A DNA stretch of 64,000 bases from Pseudonocardia oceani (GCF_019263585.2 NZ_JADQDF010000001.1:186001-250000), one strand, 5' to 3'; positions 18,232-26,575 are shown, numbered from the stretch's first letter. Numbers and translations: made by a program. Notes: generated from the sequence alone by a model not told the origin.

Positions 18232-18526
18232 ATGGCAGCGACGACGGGTGGGCGCGCGATCGCGTGGGCGGCGGCCGGGATGGTCGTGCTGGCCGGGTGC
18301 GGCGCAGGGCAGGCCAGGAGCCGACGCGCCGCTGCAGGTCACGGTCGTCAACGGTGAGGTCGGAGTGCCCTCGGCGGACCGGCTCGTCGCGGTCTCCAGC
18401 CCGATCGCGACCTCCGGACGCATCGTCGGCGATGCCGCGATCCCGGACGGGCAGGTGCTCGTCGCCGGGTACCCGGCGATCATCGGAACCGGTTCCGAAC
18501 CTGCGGTGGTGCCCGGTGAGCGATAG
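18232..18526 (+). pseudogene. Frameshifted small lipoprotein
   Basis: An ATG at 18232 starts a signal peptide with lipobox LAGC, then the frame breaks near 18320. The next frame continues cleanly as GADAPLQVTVVNGEVG and IATSGRIVGDA to a stop at 18526. Restored, it would be about 98 residues. The stop overlaps the GTG of the protease remnant downstream, so the two were an operon. Function unknown. Confidence 0.55.
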
Positions 18527-18900
18527 GCGCGCAGGGGTGCTGGTCGTCGCGACGCTCACTGCGACCCTGGACCGGGTGCACGGTGACCGCCTCCGAGCCG
18601 CCCGCATCCACCACGCCGCCGGCCCCCACCACGCAGTCCGGACCGGCAGCGGGGAGCATGGCGGTCGTCGTGGCGCGCCCGGCGCCCAGCGCGGTCACCG
18701 TCCGCACCGGCCAGGGTGCGGACAGCGGTGTCGTCTACCGCCCCGACATCGTGCTCACCAACCAGTGGCGACGGATCAGGTCACCGACCTCGCCGTCGTC
18801 CGCACCGCACTCATCGCCCACCCCGGCCGGCGTGCAGTCGAGCGCCGCCGGCGGCTCGCCGGGTGGCGACCGCCGCTCTCCTCGCTACGCCGTCCATGGA
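18516..18900 (+). pseudogene. Degraded S1C (HtrA-like) serine protease, lipoprotein type
   Basis: A GTG start is followed by a hydrophobic signal, then a one-base shift into TGCTVTASEPP, which gives a lipobox cysteine. The next frame has the trypsin-fold opening SAVTVRTGQGADSGVVYRPD and IVLTNQ, where a catalytic-His segment (NQHV) would normally follow. The sequence instead jumps frame to VTDLAVVRT, the aspartate strand of S1C proteases. The His region and the serine half are missing. Multiple lesions make this a clear pseudogene. Confidence 0.65.
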
Positions 18901-19077
18901 CCAGGGCTACCCGAAGTGATCCGCCCCGCACCCGAGCCGACATGACGAGATCCGTCATCGGAACGCTCGCTTTCCTGGCCGACCGGCCGGGTAGCCGGGC
19001 GTGGGACGGTGCCCCACGAGGAGGCGCACCGAGCAATCACAGGAGCTGACATGCGAAGGATCGTCCTCACGACGCCG

Positions 19078-19257
19078 GTGTGGTCATTGACGAGGACGGT
19101 GCAGTCGCGGTGGCCGGCACAGCGCAACAGGCGTTCGACATCCCCGCGGTGGAGAGCGAGTACGGCTTCGACCTGGCAGCCCTGCATCGTCGCCGAGAGC
19201 ATCGACCCGACGGTCGCGGAGCCCGGCGAGACGACGATCGAGCCGGCAGCCCGGTGA
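19078..19257 (+). pseudogene. C-terminal fragment of a lipoprotein paralogue
   Basis: One frame reads GAVAVAGTAQQAFD then VESEYGFDL; another continues PCIVAESIDPTVAEPG to a stop at 19257. These align in order with VVAVVGAVRQSFD, VEAELGVDY and PYLVARSID of the intact lipoprotein that follows. The fragment is therefore a truncated, frameshifted tandem copy. Its stop overlaps the GTG of the intact gene. Confidence 0.6.
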
Positions 19258-19706
19258 GCGTGCGGCGAGGACCGGTCGGAGCCGCGATGACCGGGGGCGT
19301 CGCGGCCCTGGCCGCGATGGTGGTGAGCGGCTGCAGCGCGGGCCCCGAGAGCTCCGCCGGGCCGGAGGAGGACGTCACCGTGGAGAGGGTCCTCGAGGAC
19401 ACCTCGTACCTCGACGGCCGGACCGTCCAGGTCAGCGCCGTCGTCGGCGACACGCTCGCCGAGACCGCCACAGTCCTGGCCGGCGAGACGAGCGCTCCCC
19501 CGGCGGGTCCCCTGCTCGTCGTGCACGAACCGGAGTACGACCTCGCCCGCGGCAGCGTGGTCGCGGTCGTCGGGGCGGTGCGGCAGTCGTTCGACGAGGA
19601 GTCCGTGGAGGCCGAGCTCGGCGTCGACTACGACGACCGGGTTTTCGCCCACTTCGCCGGCGAGCCGTACCTGGTCGCCAGGTCGATCGACGACGCGGCC
19701 CGCTGA
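19254..19706 (+). CDS. Small secreted lipoprotein, paralogue of 17749
   Basis: A 150-residue protein with an N-terminal Arg pair, an alanine/valine hydrophobic core and the lipobox VSGC near residue 23. The mature domain is acidic and beta-rich with the same order of elements as the minus-strand lipoprotein at 17749. The GTG start overlaps the stop of the broken paralogue. It is 11 bp before the phosphoesterase gene, so the two are probably co-transcribed. No function is assignable. Confidence 0.72.
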   Translation: MSVRRGPVGAAMTGGVAALAAMVVSGCSAGPESSAGPEEDVTVERVLEDTSYLDGRTVQVSAVVGDTLAETATVLAGETSAPPAGPLLVVHEPEYDLARGSVVAVVGAVRQSFDEESVEAELGVDYDDRVFAHFAGEPYLVARSIDDAAR

Positions 19707-19717
19707 GGGGTGGTTCG

Positions 19718-20602
19718 ATGACCTCCAGGAGCAGGACCGTCCGGCGCGTGCTGGGCCGGGTCGGTCTGGGGCTGCTCGCGACCCTCACGCTGCTCGTCGC
19801 CTACGGGATGTTCGTCGAACCCCGCCTCGTCCTGGACGAGGAACGCTTCCGGGTCGACGTACCCGGGCTCCCTGCGGGCTCCTCACCGACGGTCGCGGTG
19901 TTCTCGGACCTGCAGGTCGGGATGTGGTTCAGCAACGACGACATGGTCGGCGACATCGTGGCGGAGGTCGTCGAGGAGCGGCCCGACGCGGCGCTGGTCG
20001 CCGGTGACTTCGTCCTGGGCCGAGACCCGTCCCCGGCCGAGCAGATGGAGAAGGTGGCCGGCCTGCTCTCCCCGCTCACCGCAGCCGGGATCCCTACGTA
20101 CGCAGTACTCGGCAACCACGACTACGCGGTCGACGCCGCCGACGAGGTGGCGACCGCGTTGCAGGCCATCGGCGTCGTCGTGCTGCGCAACGCCTCGGCC
20201 ACCGTGCCCGGTGCAGCGGGGCTGCGCGTCGTCGGTGTCGGCCCTGCCCGGCCGGACCAGGTCGACGTCGACGCGGCCCTGGACGGGGTGCCCGCCGACG
20301 CGCCGCGGGTGGTGATGATGCACAACCCGGTCACGTTCCCGCGACTGCCGGCCGGCAGTGCGCCACTTGCCGTCGCCGGGCACACGCACTGCGGGCAGAT
20401 CACCATCCCCTACCTACCCCTTTGGTCGTGGTACGAGCTCACCGTCGCGGAGCGCGTCGCCGTCGGCGGCTGGGCGCCCGGCGGCTACGGTGCGCCGGGC
20501 AACCGCCTCCACGTCACATGCGGCATCGGCTTCAGCATGCTGCCGATGCGGATCGCCGCGCCGCCGCAGGTGGTGTTCTTCGAGTTGCAGCCGGCAGCCT
20601 GA
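19718..20602 (+). CDS. Membrane-anchored metallophosphoesterase
   Basis: A 294-residue calcineurin-like phosphoesterase with an N-terminal membrane helix (about 12-32). Metal-site motifs are GDFV (95), GNHDY (134), a histidine strand MMHNP and GHTHCGQ (about 220). The first motif, normally SDxH, reads FSDLQVG, so the usual histidine ligand is replaced by glutamine; this may change metal use. YkuE/YaeI-like members act on phospholipid or UDP-lipid substrates at the membrane, which would suit the phospholipase D-like gene nearby, but the substrate is inferred. Confidence 0.88.
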   Translation: MTSRSRTVRRVLGRVGLGLLATLTLLVAYGMFVEPRLVLDEERFRVDVPGLPAGSSPTVAVFSDLQVGMWFSNDDMVGDIVAEVVEERPDAALVAGDFVLGRDPSPAEQMEKVAGLLSPLTAAGIPTYAVLGNHDYAVDAADEVATALQAIGVVVLRNASATVPGAAGLRVVGVGPARPDQVDVDAALDGVPADAPRVVMMHNPVTFPRLPAGSAPLAVAGHTHCGQITIPYLPLWSWYELTVAERVAVGGWAPGGYGAPGNRLHVTCGIGFSMLPMRIAAPPQVVFFELQPAA

Positions 20603-20816
20603 CCGCGGCGAATCCGTCGACAGCGCGGCGGACGCCCGGGAGCGGGGGCGCGGTGCGCTATCAGTAGCGCCGGTGACGATCCGAGTCATAGTCGGGCTGG
20701 TGCTCGGTTGCGACGCGCCCGTGGGTAGCCGACGACCGGCGGGGGCGCCGGGAAGCGGGCCGCTCCTTCGACCCCCACCGCTGGCGGTACGTCCCGGCTC
20801 CCAGGAGGAGGACTTC

Positions 20817-21080
20817 ATGACCGAGTTCGTTCGCGGGCTCACCCCTCCTCCCGGCGGGGTCCAGAGGACGGTGGAGCGGCTGACCAGCACCTGGGCGGTC
20901 CTCGGCTGGCCGGCCGCACTCGGCGCCGCGCTGCTCCTGGAGCGACCCGGGTGGGCGATGGTGCACTTCGTCGTGGTCGTCGCCGCCCTGTCGCTGCGGG
21001 TGTCCGTAGAGACGCACCTGCCCGAGTCGGCGGTGCATCATCCCCCGTTCCGCCTGCAACCCCACGACGGCCTGCGATGA
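20817..21080 (+). CDS. Small two-helix membrane protein
   Basis: An 87-residue protein with an excellent ribosome site (AGGAGGAG) six to eight bases before the ATG. Two hydrophobic segments at about 27-41 and 47-60 are predicted membrane helices, with a histidine-rich tail. No family is recognised. Its end abuts the transporter remnant. Confidence 0.55.
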   Translation: MTEFVRGLTPPPGGVQRTVERLTSTWAVLGWPAALGAALLLERPGWAMVHFVVVVAALSLRVSVETHLPESAVHHPPFRLQPHDGLR

Positions 21081-21438
21081 TCGGCCGTACTGATTTTTCG
21101 GGGGCGTTGGTTGCCTGTGTCGGGGCCTTCGTCCCCGGACTGGTCGCGGTACTCGCCGCCTTCGCGGCGGGCGGGCTCGGCCAGGCCGTCGCCGTGCTCG
21201 TCCTGATCATCGCGATCCAGCAGGTCGACGGCAACATCGTCCAACCCCTCATCATGGGCCGGGTCATCCGACTCTCCGCGTTCACCGTGATCGTGGCCGT
21301 CAGGTCACCGGAGGCGCCGCCCTGCTCGGCGTTCTGGGGGCGTTCCTGGCCGTGCCGGTGGCCGCCTGCACCGCGCGCGCCGTGGCCTTCGCCCGCGACA
21401 AGGGCCGGTTCCCGACCCGCAACCGCGACACTCGATGA
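21077..21438 (+). pseudogene. AI-2E-family transporter, C-terminal remnant
   Basis: Only the C-terminal third of an AI-2E/PerM-type permease remains: VGAFVPGLVAVLAAF, then AIQQVDGNIVQPLIMGR, a signature of the family. One base is out near 21300, after which the frame continues LLGVLGAFLAVPVAA to a stop at 21438. That stop overlaps the ATG of the phospholipase D-like gene, so the intact transporter was once coupled to it. The 5' two thirds are deleted. Confidence 0.8.
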
Positions 21439-22655
21439 GCACTCAGGAGGAACACGTGGACCACACCCGACCCGTGCCTACACGCCGAGCCCTGGAGGCG
21501 CTGCTGGGCGAGCCCTTCATCGACGGCAACCGCGTGCGCGTGCTGCGCAACGGGGACGGCGTGTTCCCCGCACTGCTCGCCGCAGTCCGCAACGCCGGAC
21601 GCTCGGTGGACCTGCTGTGGTTCGTGTGGGAACCAGGCCCGATCACCGCCGAGCTCGCCGACGCGCTCGCCGAACGGGCCCGGCACGGGGTGCGGGTCCG
21701 GCTGCTTCTTGACGCCTTCGGGGCCCTGCACGCCGACCGCAACCAGATCCGGGCCCTGCGCGCGGCCGGCTGTACCGTCGCGTTCCACCACCCCCTGCTG
21801 ACCTGGCGGCTCACTACCGTCAACCGGCGGCTGCACCAGCGCGTGCTGATCTGCGACGAGAAACTGGCCTTCACCGGAGGCATCGGCGTCGGCCAGCTGT
21901 ACACCGGCGACGCCCAGGATCCTGACCACTACCGGGACACGGTGCTGGAGGTGCGCGGGCCGGCCGTCGTCGGATTGCGCGGCACCTTCGCCCGCGCCTG
22001 GCAGCAGACGCCCCACCCGCTCGTCACCGCAGCCGACCACTTCCCGCCCACCCCGCCGGCAGGGACCAGCGCGGTGCACGTCATGCGATCCTCGTCCGAG
22101 CCGGGGTGGAACGACGCCGCACTGGCCCTCACCGCCCTGCTGCAGGTGGCCAGCGACCGCATCCGGTTCAGCACCCCCTACGTCCGGCTGGCCTCCCGGT
22201 TCCACCGGCACCTCGCGGCCGCCGTCGCACGAGACGTGCAGGTGCAGGTTGTCCTCACCGGCCCGCACCCGGCGCGGCCGACCGTGCAGTGGCAGAGCGA
22301 CCGACACGTGCAACGGCTCCTCGACACCGGCGTGGAGGTCTTCGCCTACCAGCCCACCCTCATGCACGCCAAGGTCGTCACCGTCGACCAGCGCATTTCC
22401 ATGGTGGGCACGGCCAACCTCGACCAGCGGTCCCTGACGATCAACCAGCAGGTCGCGCTCGTCGTTGACGACCCGGCCCTCACCGCCGAACTCGACGCCG
22501 ACTTCGACCTCGACTTGGCACGCAGTCGCCGCCTCGATCCCGCCCGCTGGCGGCACCGGGGACAGTTGCGGCGGCTACGAGCAGCGCTGGCTGACCGGGT
22601 CGCGGCACCACTGCGGGGCTCGGGCGGCGAGGGCCTCACCGTTCCGGGTCGTTGA
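21435..22655 (+). CDS. Phospholipase D-like/cardiolipin-synthase-type protein
   Basis: A 406-residue protein with two phospholipase D repeats, expected to transfer phosphatidyl groups at the membrane or hydrolyse phosphodiesters. The second motif is canonical (His311, Lys313, Asp318 in HAKVVTVD). The first reads HQRVLICD at 134-141, with Arg in place of the usual Lys. There are no N-terminal membrane helices, unlike full cardiolipin synthases, so it belongs to the soluble/peripheral ClsB-like group. Its ATG overlaps the stop of the transporter remnant. Confidence 0.88.
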   Translation: MSTQEEHVDHTRPVPTRRALEALLGEPFIDGNRVRVLRNGDGVFPALLAAVRNAGRSVDLLWFVWEPGPITAELADALAERARHGVRVRLLLDAFGALHADRNQIRALRAAGCTVAFHHPLLTWRLTTVNRRLHQRVLICDEKLAFTGGIGVGQLYTGDAQDPDHYRDTVLEVRGPAVVGLRGTFARAWQQTPHPLVTAADHFPPTPPAGTSAVHVMRSSSEPGWNDAALALTALLQVASDRIRFSTPYVRLASRFHRHLAAAVARDVQVQVVLTGPHPARPTVQWQSDRHVQRLLDTGVEVFAYQPTLMHAKVVTVDQRISMVGTANLDQRSLTINQQVALVVDDPALTAELDADFDLDLARSRRLDPARWRHRGQLRRLRAALADRVAAPLRGSGGEGLTVPGR

Positions 22656-22825
22656 GGAGCCTCGCCTCCCCTCAAGCCCCACGCCGCCCGAACGAACCCG
22701 ATCACGTCCGGATGGCGCCGACATCCCGTTGAAGTGACCCCCGTCAGTCGGACACCTTGGTGTGCCCCGTGATTCTCGGAGTCGGGTAGCTGGAATCGTG
22801 GTCACCCGAGCCTCCAAGGAGGGCC

Positions 22826-23134
22826 GTGGTGGGCAGGCGTGGGTATCCGCCGGAGTTCCGGCGCAAGGTGCTCGATCTCGTCGAAGCGGGCAGGCCGGTC
22901 GTTGATGTCGCCCGGGACCTGGGCATCAGCGCCCAGTCGATCTACGTGTGGCGCAAGCAGGACCGCATCGACAAAGGCCTGGAACCAGGGCTGAGCAGCG
23001 CTGAGCGCTCCGAGCTCAGCGCGGCCCAGCGCCGCATCGCGGAGTTGGAGACTGAACTGGCCGTGCATCGGCGGGCCAGTGAGCTGCTGGGGAAGGTGGT
23101 GCCCCCAAAAGGCGCTACGAAGCGATCGCGGTGA
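22826..23134 (+). CDS. IS3-family transposase OrfA
   Basis: A 102-residue helix-turn-helix protein. The N-terminal DNA-binding domain (YPPEFRRKVLDLV, then DVARDLGISAQSIYVWRK) is followed by a leucine/alanine heptad helix (about 58-88) for oligomerisation. GTG start, AAGGAGG upstream. It regulates and takes part in transposition after fusion to OrfB by frameshifting. Confidence 0.92.
   Translation: MVGRRGYPPEFRRKVLDLVEAGRPVVDVARDLGISAQSIYVWRKQDRIDKGLEPGLSSAERSELSAAQRRIAELETELAVHRRASELLGKVVPPKGATKRSR
23104..23110 (+). promoter_or_regulatory. Programmed -1 frameshift site of the IS3 element
   Basis: The heptamer C CCA AAA lies in the OrfA frame near its end and fits the X XXY YYZ rule. A shift of -1 joins OrfA to the OrfB frame (RYEAIAVMAGEG), the usual way IS3 elements make the OrfAB transposase. 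Confidence 0.6.
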
Positions 23135-23700
23135 TGGCTGGCGAGGGTTTGCCGGTCCAGGTCGCCGCCCGGGTCCTTGATGTGTCGGAGTCGGGCTACT
23201 ACGAGTTCCGCAGCCGTGGCCCGTCGGTGCGTGCGGTGCGGCACGCGCTGTTGACCGAGGTGATTCGGGACGTGCACCAGGCCTCGCGCGGCACCTACGG
23301 CTACCGGCGCGTGCACGCCGAACTCACCCTCGGGCGCGGCCTGGTGATCGCGCACGGGACGGTCGAGCTACTGATGGCGCGCGCCGGCCTGGCCGGGGTC
23401 ACCGGGCGGCCGCGGTGGAAGGGCAGCCGCCCGGACCTGATCGCCAAGGACCTGGTCGAGCGCCAGTTCCACCGCGATGGACCCAACCAGCTGTGGGTTA
23501 CCGACATCACCGAGCACCACACTCGCGAAGGGAAGCTCTACTGCGCGGTCGTCCTGGACACCTACGCCCGACGCGTGGTCGGCTGGTCCATCGACTCGTC
23601 ACCGACCGCGGCACTGGTCACCAACGCGCTCGGCATGGCCATCGACTCCCGCCGACCACCACCGGGGACGATCATCCACTCCGACCAGGGCACTCAAGGT

Positions 23701-23725
23701 GGATTCAACCGGTCGTCGCAACACC
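23701..23725 (+). repeat. Left inverted repeat of IS30 element
   Basis: It begins GGATTCAACCGGT and ends GCAACACC. It is the complement of the right repeat at 25119-25143 apart from two positions. Confidence 0.85.
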
Positions 23726-23744
23726 TCGACTATGGAGGTGTTGG

Positions 23745-25139
23745 ATGGTTCGTCGACAGCAGCCAGCGGATCGGGCGGTGCGCCCGAAGTTGAGGTCACC
23801 AGGCCATCCGAAGTATCGGCGTCATGTCGAGACGGCGTTCTGGGCCGAGGTCGCCAAGGGACTTCTCGCGGAGGAGGCTGCCGCCGTCATCGGCGTGGCG
23901 CCGGCCGTTGCGACACGCTGGTACCGCCAGGCTGGGGGCATGCGACCGTTCGTTCCGCGATTGCCGTCGGGCAGGTACTTGTCGTTTCCTGAGCGTGAGG
24001 AGATCGCCCTACTCAACGCCCAGGGAAGGGGCGTTCGTGAGATCGCTCGTGATGTTGGTCGGGATCCCGGGACGATTTCTCGTGAGCTGCGACGGAACGC
24101 CGCGACCCGGGGCGGGAAGCTCGACTACCGGGCGTCGGTGGCGCAGTGGAAGGCCGACCTCGCCGCGCGCCGCCCGAAGACCGCGAAGCTGGTCACTAAT
24201 CCGCAACTGCACGCCTACGTGCAGGAGCGCCTTTCTGGGCAGATCAGTACCCCTGACGGCGAGAGGATCGCCGGTCCGGTGATTGGTCGGTGGACGGGAC
24301 GGAACAAGCCCCATCGCCAGGACCGGGCGTGGGTGCAAGCGTGGAGCCCGGAGCAGATCGCGAACAGGATCAGAGCCGACTTCCCTGATGATGAGTCCAT
24401 GCGCATCAGCCACGAGGCGATCTACCAGGCCCTCTACGTCCAGGGCCGGGGCGCGCTCAAGCGGGAACTGATCTTGTGTCTGCGCACTGGTCGAGCGTTG
24501 CGTGCTCCGCGAGCTCGGTCGCGTCGGAAGACGTGGGCGCACGTCACACCCGAGGCGTTGATCAGTGAACGGCCCGCCGAGGTCGAGGACCGAGCTGTTC
24601 CTGGGCACTGGGAGGGCGACCTGATCATCGGGCTGGAGCGTTCCGCGATCGGCACCGTGGTCGAGCGGTCGACCCGGTTCACGATGTTGATCCATCTGCC
24701 GCGCGAAGAAGGCTACCGGCACAAGCACACCATCAAGAACGGTCCTGCGTTGGCCGGTTATGGGGCGATCACGATGAAGAACGCGCTGACGACGGCGATG
24801 TCGACACTGCCGCAGCAGTTGGCGCGGTCAGTGACCTGGGATCGCGGGAAAGAGATGTCCGCGCATCTGCAGTTCAAGGTCGAGACCGGTATTCCGGTGT
24901 TCTTCGCCGACCCGCATAGTCCTTGGCAGCGCGGCACGAATGAGAACACCAACGGGCTCCTGCGTCAGTACTTCCCGAAAGGAACCGATCTCTCACGGTG
25001 GTCCGCCGAGGAGGTCGAGGCGGTCGCTCACGCGCTGAACACCCGGCCCCGCAAGACACTTGGCTGGAAGACGCCGGCGGAAGCATTCGCTGAGCAGCTA
25101 CGATCGGCTCGACAGGCCGGTGTTGCAACCACCGGTTGA
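23745..25139 (+). CDS. IS30-family transposase
   Basis: A 464-residue DDE transposase. The ATG lies six bases after GGAGG. Residues about 60-120 hold a helix-turn-helix (REEIALLNAQGRGVREIARD, then PGTISRELRRN) characteristic of the family. The catalytic triad is visible in GHWEGDLIIG, TWDRGKEM and the NENTNGLLRQYFPKG stretch. An extra N-terminal helix-turn-helix-like segment precedes it. The stop codon lies within the right inverted repeat. Confidence 0.95.
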   Translation: MVRRQQPADRAVRPKLRSPGHPKYRRHVETAFWAEVAKGLLAEEAAAVIGVAPAVATRWYRQAGGMRPFVPRLPSGRYLSFPEREEIALLNAQGRGVREIARDVGRDPGTISRELRRNAATRGGKLDYRASVAQWKADLAARRPKTAKLVTNPQLHAYVQERLSGQISTPDGERIAGPVIGRWTGRNKPHRQDRAWVQAWSPEQIANRIRADFPDDESMRISHEAIYQALYVQGRGALKRELILCLRTGRALRAPRARSRRKTWAHVTPEALISERPAEVEDRAVPGHWEGDLIIGLERSAIGTVVERSTRFTMLIHLPREEGYRHKHTIKNGPALAGYGAITMKNALTTAMSTLPQQLARSVTWDRGKEMSAHLQFKVETGIPVFFADPHSPWQRGTNENTNGLLRQYFPKGTDLSRWSAEEVEAVAHALNTRPRKTLGWKTPAEAFAEQLRSARQAGVATTG

Positions 25140-25143
25140 ATCC
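25119..25143 (-). repeat. Right inverted repeat of IS30 element
   Basis: Read on the minus strand it begins GGATTCAACCGGT and ends GCAACACC, pairing with the left repeat. It overlaps the transposase stop. Confidence 0.85.
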
Positions 25144-25559
25144 GGGCAGTTCCGATCGCACGCCTACCTCGCGGCCCTGCGCCAGAACAGTGTGGTCGGG
25201 TCGATGGGGCGGGTCGGCGCGGCCGGGGACAACGCGGCCATGGAGTCGTTCTTCGCGTTGCTGCAGAAGAACGTCCTGGACCGGCGACGCTGGACCAGCC
25301 GAGAGGAGCTTCGGCTGGCGATCATCACCTGGATCGAACGGACCTACCACCGTCGACGGCGTCAACGCCGCCTCGGGCGGCTCACTCCGATCGAGTACGA
25401 GACCATTCACCACACGGCCGCTGACGCGGCCTGAACGAACTCACCACTGGTGACAACCAGATCGTCAGCAGTCCCATTCGCCTCGATCCTGGTGGAGCGC
25501 AATGGCGTGACCGATTCCCGGCGCCGCCAGAACCAGCTGATCGATCAGGAGCAGGACGG

Positions 25560-26024
25560 ATGAACGAGATCAATGAGATCGACCTGTTGTCCCGCCACGA
25601 GCAGATCGCGTGGGTCAGAGGAAGACTCCGGTATCTGGATGAGATGGAGGCAGATCTGCGTGGTCAGCCCTGGACTGTCGACTGCGCAGAGGCCCTTCAC
25701 GAGCTCTCCACAGCCCGGCCTGTCCTGCTCGCTGCCCTTGATGCGCTCGAGCACCCCACCTTCTGGCAACGACTCAACCACGCCGTTACCCGCGCCGCGG
25801 CCAAGGGCGCTGTCCAGCAGGATCTGAAGCGCCGACGCAAGCGGATCCACTGCTGGGACTGTCACGGAAGCGGCCGCAGGCAGGCGGGAGGCGGTACCTA
25901 CCGGTACTTCGAGGATTGCCCTTGTGGCGGCGTCGTGACGCGGCACGAAGCCACGCCCGAGATCGACGCCGCGTTGGAGGGCGCAGACCGACTTCGTCGC
26001 GAGATCAACGAGTCGTGGCGCTGA
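25560..26024 (+). CDS. Hypothetical protein with a DnaJ-type zinc motif
   Basis: A 154-residue protein. The N-terminal 100 residues are helical and acidic. Near 98-125 there is a CWDCHGSGRR segment and a later CPCGG, resembling one CxxCxGxG unit of DnaJ central zinc fingers, so a single zinc site is plausible. GGAG stands upstream of the ATG. It has lower GC than the catabolic genes and sits between the nested insertion sequences and the tRNA scar, suggesting acquired DNA. Function unknown. Confidence 0.6.
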   Translation: MNEINEIDLLSRHEQIAWVRGRLRYLDEMEADLRGQPWTVDCAEALHELSTARPVLLAALDALEHPTFWQRLNHAVTRAAAKGAVQQDLKRRRKRIHCWDCHGSGRRQAGGGTYRYFEDCPCGGVVTRHEATPEIDAALEGADRLRREINESWR

Positions 26025-26488
26025 CGAGATCGTTCGTGTGAAACACCTGACCTCGACCACGACCGCAGCACTTCCAGGCCTCGCGCTGCGAGGAAGTGGT
26101 GTGGCCAACTGCGGATTGCTCAAGCGGTGTCGACCAACTGGGCATCTACCTCAGCCAGGACAGCACCTGCTGACACAACCGGACGGTACCGATAGGAGCA
26201 CTTCAGCAAAGGCGGGCTCATGCGGGACTGCTGACGATCGGGATTGGCACAGCTTGAGAGCGACATTAGCCGCTCCCGAGCTGACGATTCGCTCTGCAGA
26301 ACGCCCCTACTTGCGATCATAAGGACCGCTTTGGTGGGGCCTAAGATGGGGCGGTCCAGTGCGACACCAGCGGAGTGATGAGACCAGCAGGGATGGGTGC
26401 GACGCATACCTGCGCGCCTCAGGTGCAGATCGGGTCCAGTGGCTGCATCGCTGGCTACCAGTCCTTGGAGCGAGATGCCCTGAAGATC
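26025..26488. other. Non-coding, less GC-rich region
   Basis: About 460 bp with no recognisable gene; short frames on both strands lack ribosome sites and family features. It has more A and T than its surroundings. Confidence 0.4.
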
Positions 26489-26528
26489 GCTGAAGGCCTC
26501 CCAACCCGCAGGTCAGAAGGCCTTCAGC
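26489..26528 (-). terminator. Hairpin downstream of the tRNA-Val fragment
   Basis: Perfect 11-base arms GCTGAAGGCCT and AGGCCTTCAGC around an 18-base loop, three bases beyond the tRNA 3' end. This is the position of a tRNA terminator, so the sequence on this side is probably the native downstream flank. Confidence 0.55.
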
Positions 26529-26530
26529 AC

Positions 26531-26575
26531 GGTGGGCGATACTGGGATCGAACCAGTGACCTCTTCGGTGTGAAC
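26531..26575 (-). tRNA. tRNA-Val(CAC) 3' fragment (attachment-site scar)
   Basis: On the minus strand the sequence from the anticodon loop (TTCACAC) through the 3' anticodon stem (CGAAG), variable loop, T-arm (GGTTCGATCCC) and acceptor end (TATCGCCCA plus CC) matches the 3' part of an actinobacterial valine tRNA with CAC anticodon. The 5' partner CTTCG, the D-arm and the 5' acceptor strand are absent: the bases before the loop read CTCGGGAG. It cannot make a tRNA. A break exactly at the anticodon loop is typical for tyrosine-recombinase integration into tRNA genes, which leaves a 3' duplicate at one end of the element. Confidence 0.75.

Larger units (their letters stand above)
23697..25146 (+). 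mobile_element. IS30-family insertion sequence, complete
   Basis: A 1450-bp element inside the IS3 OrfB. Imperfect terminal inverted repeats lie at 23701-23725 and 25119-25143 (23 of 25 bases match). The target is flanked by the dinucleotide CA at 23695-23696 and 25147-25148, matching the two-base duplications of IS30. The transposase frame is intact, so it is probably a recent arrival. Confidence 0.88.
23131..25434 (+). pseudogene. IS3-family transposase OrfB, split by IS30
   Basis: The integrase-core transposase is in two pieces, 23131-23696 and 25147-25434. The first piece holds the helix-rich HTH_21 region and the first two catalytic aspartates (WVTDITEH and IHSDQGTQ); the second resumes at FRSHAYLAAL and holds the glutamate in NAAMESFFALLQ. 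Removing 1452 bases (element plus one CA copy) restores a continuous frame, so the break is entirely due to the insertion. The element can no longer move by itself. Confidence 0.92.
22739..25480 (+). mobile_element. IS3-family element, interrupted by an IS30 element
   Basis: Two overlapping transposase frames in the classical IS3 arrangement, with the second split by an IS30-family insertion at 23697-25146. The terminal inverted repeats are not clear: the bases around 22739 (TGACCCCCGTCAG) and around 25450-25480 are the likely ends, but the match is poor, so coordinates are approximate. Confidence 0.75.

Noticed and set aside
22739..25480. Terminal inverted repeats of the IS3 element
   Set aside because: Candidate ends do not pair well enough to call exact boundaries or a target duplication.
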